A stretch of DNA of 5,343 bases, taken from contig JAEXBK010000160.1 of NCBI GenBank assembly GCA_023394035.1, positions 1 to 5,343 of the forward strand, in the 5' to 3' direction. Positions 1 to 5,343 of the stretch are shown here, in pieces. The notes under the pieces were generated by a model. The model worked only from the letters and a program-made list of their open reading frames with translations, was not told the origin of the DNA and did not search any database. Origin of the DNA: Bacillota bacterium (GTDB taxonomy: Bacteria; Bacillota; Clostridia; Peptostreptococcales; Anaerovoracaceae). The translations under genes were made by a program, and so were the position numbers. Every line of letters starts with the position of its first letter. Positions within the stretch are counted from its first letter, which is position 1.

Positions 1-226
1 CTATAAGACCGCAGCAGAATGCCGCAACTACAAGAGCTCCTAAAAACGGAAGCGACAAAAGCTGAATCGCATAAAGTCCGAAGTATGCACCCAGCATTAT
101 AACTCCGCCGTGAGCAAAGTTAGAAAAGTTTAATATACTGTAAACCAAAGAGTACCCAACAGCCATTAAAGCGTATATACTGCCTACCGACAGTCCGTTA
201 ATGAGCTGCTGCAAAAATAAACTCAT
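1..226 (-). CDS. livH: LivH-type branched-chain amino-acid ABC transporter permease, N-terminal part (runs off the window)
   Basis: This is the first 75 codons of an inner-membrane permease subunit of a branched-chain/polar amino-acid ABC importer. I translated it from the minus strand; it begins MSLFLQQLINGLSVGSIYAL and contains the LivH hallmark NFSNFAHGG (residues 33-41) followed by VIMLGAYFG. Visible hydrophobic segments lie at about residues 8-32, 41-56 and 58-75, as expected for the first helices of a LivH protein, usually about 290 residues long. The ATG at 226-224 is supported by AGGAGG (233-238), 6 nt upstream. It lies 63 nt downstream of the solute-binding protein on the same strand, so the two are probably co-transcribed, with the remaining importer genes (second permease, two ATPases) expected beyond position 1. 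LivH family membership is clear; the substrate cannot be read from this fragment. The acidic residue often found after AHG is Gly here. Confidence 0.9.
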   Translation of the reverse strand, partial: MSLFLQQLINGLSVGSIYALMAVGYSLVYSILNFSNFAHGGVIMLGAYFGLYAIQLLSLPFLGALVVAAFCCGLI

Positions 227-248
227 TATGGTCCTCCTTCCTATAAAA

Positions 249-275
249 TACGGGGCAGTTATAAGCTGCCCCGTA
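249..275 (-). terminator. Intercistronic hairpin between the binding protein and permease genes (leaky terminator or RNA stabiliser)
   Basis: TACGGGGCAG (249-258) and CTGCCCCGTA (266-275) form a perfect 10-bp stem with a 7-nt loop. In the minus-strand transcript it starts 14 nt after the binding-protein stop codon and is followed by UUUUAUAG, a short, imperfect U tract. It ends about 10 nt before the permease ribosome binding site. In ABC operons such hairpins commonly let the binding protein be made in excess of the membrane subunits, by partial termination or by protecting the upstream mRNA. The weak U tract favours partial rather than complete termination. Confidence 0.7.
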
Positions 276-289
276 AAAGCATCATCTTC

Positions 290-1477
290 TTATTTGTCAG
301 GACTGAATCTTTCTACGAATACGATATCAACTTTGCCGTTGTCGTAAGTGTACTGCTGGATAACAGCTTCTTTTCCTTCAGGGTTATGATCTTCCGCTGA
401 AAGCTTGATGTGTCCTGTAAGTCCTTCAACTTCTACCTGAGTCATAGCCTCGGCTACCTTTTCAGGATCTGCTGTTCCTGCTTTTTCGATTGCAGCACAG
501 ATTACGAGGAATGAGTCATGAGCCATATAAGCGTTAAGCTCGATCGAAGCCTTTTCGCCATATTTTGTGTGATATGCATCCTGGAGAGGCTTAACCTTAG
601 GGTCATTGAAATCGAGGTGGTTTACGATGTATGATCCTTCGATAGCTTTTCCTGCCATGTTGTTAAGCTCTTCTGAAGGCCATCCGTCGCCGCCGAGGAA
701 TACTGCTGTAATTCCGAGGTCTCTTGCCTGATTTGCTATAAGAGCTGTTTCTTTGTAGTATCCAGGGAGAAGGAGTACTTCAGGGTTAGCTTCTTTAATC
801 TTTGTGAGCTGAGCTCTGAAATCAGTGTCGCCTGAGTTGAAGGCTTCGTCAGCTACGATCTTGCCGCCTTCTGCTTCGAACGCCTGGATGAAGTATTCTC
901 TTGAACCCTGAGCGTAGTCCGATCCGATATCATAGAGGATAGCTGCATTCTTGAAGTTAAGCTTCTTTGCCGCATATGCTCCGAGAACCTTACCCTGATA
1001 AGGGTCGATGAAGCAGATACGATAGCTGTAAGGATTAAGAACGCCGTTATCTACTGTAACCTTAGGGTTTGTTGCTACTGTTGCAATTCCTGCGGTCTTA
1101 GCATCAGTAAGAACGCCTGCCATTGCGATAGCCTGTCCCGAAGCGTTAGGTCCGATTATAGCCGCAACCTTGTCCTGCGAAACCAGTCTCTTTGTTACGT
1201 TTATAGCTTCGTTTACATCAGCCTTAGTATCATATTTTACGAGTTCAATCTTCTTGCCGAGCAATCCGCCTTCAGCATTCTTCTGCTCAATCAGCATCTC
1301 AAGAGTCTGGCTTTCGCATGTTCCCCATACTGCCTGGTCTCCTGTCAATGAACCGAGCCAACCGATCTTAATGGTATCTCCGTCTGAAGCGGCATCATTT
1401 CCTGCCGGTTTGTCACCGCAAGCTGCAAGTCCGAATACGAGGACAAAAGCAAGCAATATAACCAATACTTTTTTCAT
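290..1477 (-). CDS. Branched-chain/polar amino-acid ABC transporter substrate-binding lipoprotein (LivK/LivJ-like, Peripla_BP_6 type)
   Basis: This 395-residue extracellular receptor of an amino-acid ABC importer is probably lipid-anchored to the outer face of the membrane. Residues 1-20 are a lipoprotein signal with lipobox L17-A18-A19-C20, followed by a short G/D/A/S-rich linker (21-34). The mature two-lobe type I fold starts at IKIGWLGSLTG (36-46). Features typical of amino-acid binders are GPNASG (109-114, Ser113), VATNP (134-138, Ala135/Thr136) and GGDGW (262-266, Asp264), which correspond to ligand backbone contacts in LivJ-like proteins. Length is normal and the gene is intact. The start at 1477 has AGGAG (1484-1488) 6 nt upstream. 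It heads the importer operon, with livH following. The amino acid recognised is not determined by sequence; glutamine, glutamate, branched-chain amino acids or amides are all possible. It faces a GlnK/GlnL-like two-component operon across a repeat-rich promoter region, so regulation by that system is likely (inference). Confidence 0.93.
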   Translation of the reverse strand: MKKVLVILLAFVLVFGLAACGDKPAGNDAASDGDTIKIGWLGSLTGDQAVWGTCESQTLEMLIEQKNAEGGLLGKKIELVKYDTKADVNEAINVTKRLVSQDKVAAIIGPNASGQAIAMAGVLTDAKTAGIATVATNPKVTVDNGVLNPYSYRICFIDPYQGKVLGAYAAKKLNFKNAAILYDIGSDYAQGSREYFIQAFEAEGGKIVADEAFNSGDTDFRAQLTKIKEANPEVLLLPGYYKETALIANQARDLGITAVFLGGDGWPSEELNNMAGKAIEGSYIVNHLDFNDPKVKPLQDAYHTKYGEKASIELNAYMAHDSFLVICAAIEKAGTADPEKVAEAMTQVEVEGLTGHIKLSAEDHNPEGKEAVIQQYTYDNGKVDIVFVERFSPDK

Positions 1478-1490
1478 TTCGTTCTCCTCT

Positions 1491-1508
1491 CAATTATTTG
1501 AATAATTG
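1491..1508. promoter_or_regulatory. Perfect 18-bp palindrome between the predicted start of transcription and the binding-protein ribosome binding site (candidate operator)
   Basis: CAATTATT (1491-1498) and AATAATTG (1501-1508) are exact inverted repeats with a 2-bp centre. The close spacing disfavours an RNA hairpin and favours a dimeric repressor site. It lies about 3 nt upstream of the AGAGGAG ribosome binding site and downstream of the predicted transcription start (about 1521), where bound protein would block elongation or initiation. It matches the CodY consensus AATTTTCWGAAAATT at 11 of 15 positions by eye. That is suggestive for a branched-chain amino-acid importer but weak in AT-rich DNA. 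Confidence 0.45.
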
Positions 1509-1527
1509 TTTGTCTTCTGACAATATC

Positions 1528-1557
1528 ATTATATTCATGTGCTTCAAATTACTTCAC
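1528..1557 (-). promoter_or_regulatory. Predicted promoter of the binding-protein/importer operon, with no good -35 hexamer
   Basis: A perfect TATAAT lies at 1533-1528 on the minus strand. At the -35 distance the sequence is GTGAAG (1557-1552, 18-bp spacer) or TGAAGT (17-bp spacer), both poor matches to TTGACA and both part of the 10-bp repeat array. The predicted start is near 1521, giving a leader of about 44 nt before the ATG. A strong -10 with a regulator repeat in place of the -35 suggests an activator-dependent promoter (inference). Confidence 0.55.
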
Positions 1558-1630
1558 ATCCATTCACAAATCTTCAAAAACCGTTTATCAGCTTCAAAAT
1601 TCTTCAAAATTCTTCATCAAACTTCAACTT
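1541..1630 (-). promoter_or_regulatory. Array of nine 10-bp direct repeats (TTTTGAAG units), probable response-regulator binding array
   Basis: Read on the minus strand, the nine consecutive 10-mers are AAGTTGAAGT, TTGATGAAGA, ATTTTGAAGA, ATTTTGAAGC, TGATAAACGG, TTTTTGAAGA, TTTGTGAATG, GATGTGAAGT and AATTTGAAGC. Seven carry TGAAG at exactly the same place in the unit, one has TGAAT, and the fifth is degenerate. The 10-bp period puts every unit on roughly the same face of the helix. The core reads TTTTGA-N4-TTTTGA, close to the TTTTGT-N4-TTTTGT direct repeat I recall as the Bacillus subtilis GlnL operator, and a GlnL-type regulator is encoded next door. Orientation and position, ending at the -35 region of the binding-protein promoter, favour activation of the importer operon. 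The repeat is directly visible; the binding protein is inferred. Confidence 0.8.
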
Positions 1631-1638
1631 CTGTTGAA
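1623..1638. repeat. Inverted repeat TTCAAC-N4-GTTGAA at the distal edge of the array
   Basis: TTCAAC (1623-1628) and GTTGAA (1633-1638) are perfect inverted arms separated by TTCT. The left arm is part of the most distal minus-strand array unit. The right arm is an oppositely oriented unit (TGAAT, 1635-1639). The array orientation therefore switches here, from facing the binding-protein gene to facing the kinase gene. Confidence 0.5.
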
Positions 1639-1654
1639 TAGAAGGTATATTATG

Positions 1655-1685
1655 TGAAGTTTATGTGTTAAAATTTCAGTATATA
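1655..1685 (+). promoter_or_regulatory. Possible promoter of the kinase/regulator operon (weak)
   Basis: A plus-strand TGAAG unit (1655-1659) is followed after 20 bp by TATATA (1680-1685), which would start transcription near 1692, about 26 nt before the kinase ATG. This resembles the arrangement at the opposite promoter, but no -35 hexamer is recognisable. TATTAT at 1648-1653 is an alternative -10, also without a good -35. The operon must be transcribed from this region because the upstream gene is divergent; the exact promoter is uncertain. Confidence 0.25.
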
Positions 1686-1717
1686 TCAGATGCTGGTTTT
1701 GATGAGAAGAGGACTAT

Positions 1718-3019
1718 ATGCTTAACAAAAATACGCGGCTCTTTTTGATTGTCGCCTGCAGTTCGGTTGCATCTCAAATATATGTAAACTTATTTATTGA
1801 CGGGTTCATATTTGCCATGTCGCCGTTTGTGATGGGCACACTTCTCTACATATTCAGAGACATCAATCCGATCAAAGCCTGCGTGCTTATAGGCATATGC
1901 TCCCCTCTGTTCCGTCTGTTTGTTATGATCCTTCAAACAGAGGAAATCCTTCATTCCATGAAGCTTGCTCTGCCGGATATAGCATTTTTCTTCGCATATG
2001 CGTTTTTCTTCGGTGTCGCTTTCAAATTTCTAGGGCTGACACAATACCATTATTTTTATCTGAGGCTTGTGCTTTGCGACTTCTTGTCAAACTGTGCGGA
2101 GCTTTCGGTGCGTATAATAATAAGCGACGAAGCTATCACTCCGAAATATATCGGAGGTCTCGTGCTGATTGCTTTGATGCGCAGCCTGTTTATAATACTT
2201 ATCTGCATGATATCCGAATCATACAAGCTGCTCCTCGAAAAGAAAGAGCATGACGCAAACTATAAGCGTCTTGTCATGATGGCATCTACATTTAACAGCG
2301 AAATGTACTTTATGCAAAAGAACACTAACGACATCGAGGATATAATGGGAAATGCCTTCACCCTTTATCGCACTCTCGAGGAGCGCAATTATCCTAAGGA
2401 GCTCCAGAACATAAGCCTTGGTATCGCAAAGGACATACATGAAGTAAAAAAAGGAAATACGCGCGTCATCAAAGGCTTGCAGGATTTCTTCAATATAGAA
2501 TTCAAAAATATAAGCATATCACTCGAAGATCTCCTGAAAATACTCGCTGTCAATCTTAAACGCGATCCCGACCGCATCAGCTTCACCTATAGCTGCGAAA
2601 CCGATTACATGATAGAACAGCATTTCGATTTCATGAGCATTTTGCGCAATCTCGTGTCAAACAGCATTGATGCACTTGAAGATATGCGTCCCCAGAAGCG
2701 CGGTGAAATATACGTAAGCTGTAAGGAAACCATAAACGAAAATGTAAAATACTGTATTATAGAAGTAAAGGATAACGGTCCCGGCATACCTGACGATGTA
2801 AGCGAAGTGCTGTTTGTTCCGGGATTCTCAACAAAGTTCAACGAGGATACCGGTGATATAAACAGAGGCATAGGCCTTACTCTCGTAAAAGATCTTACCG
2901 AGAAGGTGTTTAACGGCACTATCAGCTTCAAAACATCCAAGAACGGAACTACATTCCGCCTTCAGATTCCCGTAAGCTCGCTGACATCAAGTCAGCCGAC
3001 AAAAACATTTAACAGCTAA
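1718..3019 (+). CDS. Membrane sensor histidine kinase, GlnK/YcbA-like
   Basis: This 433-residue sensor kinase probably phosphorylates the response regulator encoded 24 nt downstream. Residues 1-166 are strongly hydrophobic with about six membrane segments (roughly 7-30, 33-47, 53-73, 85-106, 112-134, 143-166) and only short loops, so there is no separate extracytoplasmic sensor domain. A helical region follows, with the likely phosphoacceptor His241 in AKDIHEVKKG (237-246), an unusual H-box resembling that of GlnK-type kinases. The C-terminal ATPase domain shows the N-box LRNLVSNSIDALED (309-322, Asn315), G1 box DNGPGI (352-357), F-box-like FVPGFSTKF (366-374) and G2 box RGIGL (383-387). All catalytic motifs are present, so it should be active. 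The ATG at 1718 is preceded by AGAGGA (1708-1713), a short 4-nt spacing. Family assignment rests on the H-box, architecture and its partner; the signal is unknown, glutamine or nitrogen status being the guess by analogy. Confidence 0.88.
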   Translation: MLNKNTRLFLIVACSSVASQIYVNLFIDGFIFAMSPFVMGTLLYIFRDINPIKACVLIGICSPLFRLFVMILQTEEILHSMKLALPDIAFFFAYAFFFGVAFKFLGLTQYHYFYLRLVLCDFLSNCAELSVRIIISDEAITPKYIGGLVLIALMRSLFIILICMISESYKLLLEKKEHDANYKRLVMMASTFNSEMYFMQKNTNDIEDIMGNAFTLYRTLEERNYPKELQNISLGIAKDIHEVKKGNTRVIKGLQDFFNIEFKNISISLEDLLKILAVNLKRDPDRISFTYSCETDYMIEQHFDFMSILRNLVSNSIDALEDMRPQKRGEIYVSCKETINENVKYCIIEVKDNGPGIPDDVSEVLFVPGFSTKFNEDTGDINRGIGLTLVKDLTEKVFNGTISFKTSKNGTTFRLQIPVSSLTSSQPTKTFNS

Positions 3020-3043
3020 TACTCAAATAGTCGAGGTGATATT

Positions 3044-3883
3044 ATGAATTTTTATGTTTTGGACGATATGATTGGAGCAAATAAGGTTCTTGTCAATATT
3101 ATTGAATCAATGAATTTAGGTGAAGTAATCGGTTCATCGACCGATTCCGAAAAAGGAATTGCCGAAATACTTGCAAAGCAGCCCGATATAGTCATAATAG
3201 ATCTTCTCATGCCGAAAAAAGACGGCATCACGGTCGTAAAGGAAATCAGGGAAATAAATCCGAATATCAGCTTTATAATGGTGTCTCAGGTGGTTGACAA
3301 GAAAATGATTTCTGACGCATATAATGCCGGCATCGAATTTTTCATTACAAAACCGAACAACAGAATTGAGATTGAAAAGGTAATAAGAAATGTAATCGAA
3401 AAACGTGAAATGGAAATCGTCCTCAAGGGGATCCGTTCGGTTATCGGTGACGTTTCGGCTGTTCACGAACCCGTGCATGAACGAGAGGATGCCGTTTCAA
3501 AGTCGAAAAAGATTTTGGGTGCGTTAGGTATGCTCGGAGAATCAGGCACAAAGGATATTCTGAGCGTAATAGATATGCTGCAAAAGGACGATCTCACCTT
3601 CAATACAAAAACCACGCTTAACGATTACTCCGCATCTCTTGATTCCGATCCTAAAATCGTAAAGCAGAGAATCAGGCGTGCCGTCAAGCGAGGTCTTACA
3701 AATATCGCATCTATCGGTGTTGAAGATTATTATAACGATATGTTCAGCGAGTACGCACATATGCTGTTTAATTTTGATGCCGTAAGATCCGAGATGGACA
3801 TGCTCCGTGGCAAATCCGCTTACGGCGGGAGCCCTTCCATCGACAAATTCTTTGAGGGGCTTATTCTTCTTATCGGAGATTGA
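3044..3883 (+). CDS. Response regulator with GlnL/YcbB-type C-terminal output domain
   Basis: This 279-residue cytoplasmic regulator is the partner of the upstream kinase. Residues 1-120 form a receiver domain with acidic pair Asp7/Asp8, phosphoacceptor Asp53 (IIDLLMPKKDG), the switch position Ser81 and Lys103 (TKP). A charged linker (about 120-150) leads to a C-terminal domain (about 152-279) that I recognise as the YcbB domain of Bacillus GlnL from ILGALGMLGESGTKDIL, KQRIRRAVKRGLTNIASIG (207-225), EYAHMLFNFDAVRSEMD and the terminal KFFEGLILL. The basic stretch at 207-217 is a plausible DNA contact helix. It lacks the usual OmpR winged helix and NarL helix-turn-helix. GAGGTGA (3033-3039) lies 4 nt before the ATG. 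It probably binds the TTTTGAAG array upstream of the divergent importer genes (inference from the known GlnL operator form). No terminator follows; the stop abuts that of the convergent antiporter gene. Confidence 0.9.
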   Translation: MNFYVLDDMIGANKVLVNIIESMNLGEVIGSSTDSEKGIAEILAKQPDIVIIDLLMPKKDGITVVKEIREINPNISFIMVSQVVDKKMISDAYNAGIEFFITKPNNRIEIEKVIRNVIEKREMEIVLKGIRSVIGDVSAVHEPVHEREDAVSKSKKILGALGMLGESGTKDILSVIDMLQKDDLTFNTKTTLNDYSASLDSDPKIVKQRIRRAVKRGLTNIASIGVEDYYNDMFSEYAHMLFNFDAVRSEMDMLRGKSAYGGSPSIDKFFEGLILLIGD

Positions 3884-5343
3884 TCAATTTGATTTTCTCT
3901 CCATCAGGAACAGGTGGTCTCCTGCTTCCAGCACTGTAAATCCCGTCGGAATGAGTGTCTTTTCTCCCCTTCTCACAAAAATAACAAGGCGGTCAGCTAA
4001 AGAAAGCTCTGCAAGCGCTTTTCCGGTCCATTCGTCATTTTTTGAAAGCTTAATTTCGTAGAGGCTTCCGCTATGCGAATCGCCGCCCTCCATACCGCAC
4101 ATTATAAGCTCGTCGCCCTCATGGAGCATCGTATTTCCTTCCGGAATTATACGCTCCCCGTCTCTGTCTAAAACGACGAGGATGACTCCGGGAGGCATCA
4201 TTATATCGGAAAGTTTTTGCCCTGTCCACGGATGCTCCTCATTCATTATAAGCTTAACAAACTGCACAGGAATCTCATTTGTGTAATCGTTAAACGTCGT
4301 CATTACATCCGAAGAATCATCTATCATCAAAAGCTTCTTTGCCGATACAGGTATAAGCGTTCCCTGCACCAAAATCGAAAACAGTACTATAAAGAACACG
4401 ATGTGGAACAGTTCAAATGGCACGCCTATATTCGTTGCCATAATTGCAAATGCAATTGAAGCTGCCCCTCTCATTCCGGAAAAAGATACCAAAAGGATCT
4501 GCCTGATGTTGCAACGAAAAGGCATCAATATAAGCGATACCGCAAGCGGTCTTGCAATCAAAGTCAGAAAAAGTGCACACAAAAATGCCGCACCTGCAAT
4601 CGACGGCAGCTTTGACGGTGACGACAATAAGCCAAGCATAAAGAACAGCAGCATCTGCATAACTCCCGTCAGGCTGTCGAAAAAGTGGATACTGTCTCTC
4701 TTATGCGGGATACGCCCGTTTCCCAAAATAATGCCTGCCAAATACACGGAAAGATATCCGTTTCCTGCAAATCCGACAGTAACGGTATATACTATAAATC
4801 CGGTGCCCAGCAAAATCGCTTCTGTAAGTATGGCTTTGTCGAGGTTTAGGCGCGGCAGAATTTTGCTGACAAAATAGCCTGCTGCTGTTCCTAATATCAA
4901 GCCTATAATCACCTGCAGACCAAGCATTCTGATTATATCCCATGCATTCATGCTACCGCCGTTTACCATTGTCAGTGCCATGATCGTAAGCATGTACGAA
5001 AACGGATCGTTTGATCCGCTTTCTATTTCGAGCATCGAGGCGGTTCCGTATTTGAGGTTCATCTTCTTAGAACGAAGAATGGAAAATACGGAAGCTGCAT
5101 CGGTAGAGCATATCACGCTTCCAAGCAGAAAGCCTTCGGCATAGCTAAAGCCCAAAACGGTAGCCGAAAACAGCGCCAGCAGTCCCGCCGTCAAAAGTGT
5201 CCCTACACCTGACAGCACCGAAGCTTTGAGAAGCACCGGCTTTGCTGCGCTTATATTTGTATCCATCCCGCCGTAGTACATGATAAGAATAAGTGCCGCA
5301 GTGCATATCCCCGATGCAATTTCGTAATTGTCAAAGCTGATCC
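3884..5343 (-). CDS. K+(Na+)/H+ antiporter, CPA1 family (CvrA/NhaP2 type) with two C-terminal RCK_C domains; N-terminus beyond the window
   Basis: This inner-membrane cation/proton antiporter exchanges K+ or Na+ for H+ in pH, volume or potassium homeostasis. The frame stays open to the window edge: the codons before the Met at 5281 read ISFDNYEIASGICTAALILI and lead into MYYGGMDTN, a conserved family segment, so that Met is internal and the gene is cut at its 5' end. Numbering from that Met, the membrane domain covers about 1-315 with the conserved STDAASVFSILRS (59-71, Asp61), ESGSNDP (87-93, Asp92) and SGMRGAASIAFA (268-279). Two soluble domains of RCK_C (TrkA_C) type follow, at about 338-397 and 405-463, each ending in a G-D-x-L motif (EGDELIM, AGDHLFL). 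No NAD-binding RCK_N domain is seen. It converges on the two-component operon and has no evident functional link to it. Family membership is clear; the ion preferred is not. Confidence 0.9.
   Translation of the reverse strand, partial: ISFDNYEIASGICTAALILIMYYGGMDTNISAAKPVLLKASVLSGVGTLLTAGLLALFSATVLGFSYAEGFLLGSVICSTDAASVFSILRSKKMNLKYGTASMLEIESGSNDPFSYMLTIMALTMVNGGSMNAWDIIRMLGLQVIIGLILGTAAGYFVSKILPRLNLDKAILTEAILLGTGFIVYTVTVGFAGNGYLSVYLAGIILGNGRIPHKRDSIHFFDSLTGVMQMLLFFMLGLLSSPSKLPSIAGAAFLCALFLTLIARPLAVSLILMPFRCNIRQILLVSFSGMRGAASIAFAIMATNIGVPFELFHIVFFIVLFSILVQGTLIPVSAKKLLMIDDSSDVMTTFNDYTNEIPVQFVKLIMNEEHPWTGQKLSDIMMPPGVILVVLDRDGERIIPEGNTMLHEGDELIMCGMEGGDSHSGSLYEIKLSKNDEWTGKALAELSLADRLVIFVRRGEKTLIPTGFTVLEAGDHLFLMERKSN

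Noticed and set aside
290..1477. Urea (UrtA) or amide-specific binding protein
   Set aside because: Length and motifs fit the general LivK/LivJ amino-acid group and no urea-operon neighbour is visible, but the ligand remains open.
1170..1505. Open frame of 111 codons on the plus strand
   Set aside because: It lies antisense inside the binding-protein gene, has low-complexity Ser/Phe-rich content and no plausible ribosome binding site or family.
1511..1522. TGTC-N4-GACA inverted repeat near the predicted importer transcription start
   Set aside because: The arms are only 4-5 bp and expected by chance in a region of this composition; it was not strong enough to call an operator.
1541..1630. 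CRISPR-like repeat array
   Set aside because: The units are 10 bp with no spacers of CRISPR length, lie in a promoter region, and fit a phased transcription-factor array.
2605..2940. Minus-strand open frame of 111 codons inside the kinase gene
   Set aside because: It overlaps the conserved ATPase domain of the kinase on the opposite strand and has no recognisable features.
3883..3900. ATCAA-T-TTGAT followed by TTTT as a terminator after the regulator gene
   Set aside because: A 1-nt loop cannot form a hairpin and the stem is AT-rich; no GC-rich terminator stem is present.
4401..4877. Open frame of 158 codons on the plus strand
   Set aside because: It lies antisense to the antiporter membrane domain and shows no protein family features; it is a shadow of the real gene.

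Overview
The window looks like chromosomal DNA from a Gram-positive anaerobe, most likely class Clostridia (Bacillota). This is inferred from the strong AGGAGG-type ribosome binding sites, moderately AT-rich codon use, the lipoprotein substrate-binding protein, and a response regulator of the GlnL/YcbB type known from Firmicutes. No mobile element, RNA gene or CRISPR array is visible.

Layout. Positions 1-1477 (minus strand) hold the start of a branched-chain/polar amino-acid ABC importer operon: a complete lipoprotein solute-binding protein (290-1477) and, downstream, the first 75 codons of a LivH-type permease (1-226). A 10-bp hairpin (249-275) separates the two. Positions 1478-1717 are a divergent control region. 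Positions 1718-3883 (plus strand) hold a two-gene two-component operon: a membrane histidine kinase and a response regulator with a C-terminal GlnL/YcbB-type output domain. Positions 3884-5343 (minus strand) hold most of a CPA1-family K+(Na+)/H+ antiporter (CvrA/NhaP2 type) with two C-terminal RCK_C (TrkA_C) domains; its N-terminus lies outside the window. The regulator and antiporter genes converge with no spacer, their stop codons abutting in TGATCA.

The most notable feature is in the divergent region. At 1541-1630 there is an array of nine 10-bp units in exact 10-bp register, reading (A)TTTTGAAG on the minus strand, towards the binding-protein gene. It ends just upstream of a perfect TATAAT (1528-1533) that has no good -35 hexamer. 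As I recall, the operator reported for Bacillus subtilis GlnL is a TTTTGT-N4-TTTTGT direct repeat. The core of this array, TTTTGA-N4-TTTTGA, has the same spacing and nearly the same sequence, and the adjacent gene encodes a regulator of that family. The simplest model is that the kinase/regulator pair activates the amino-acid importer through a helically phased, multi-site array. Two oppositely oriented half-units near the kinase gene may allow autoregulation. A separate perfect 18-bp palindrome (1491-1508) between the predicted transcription start and the binding-protein ribosome binding site may be a second operator.
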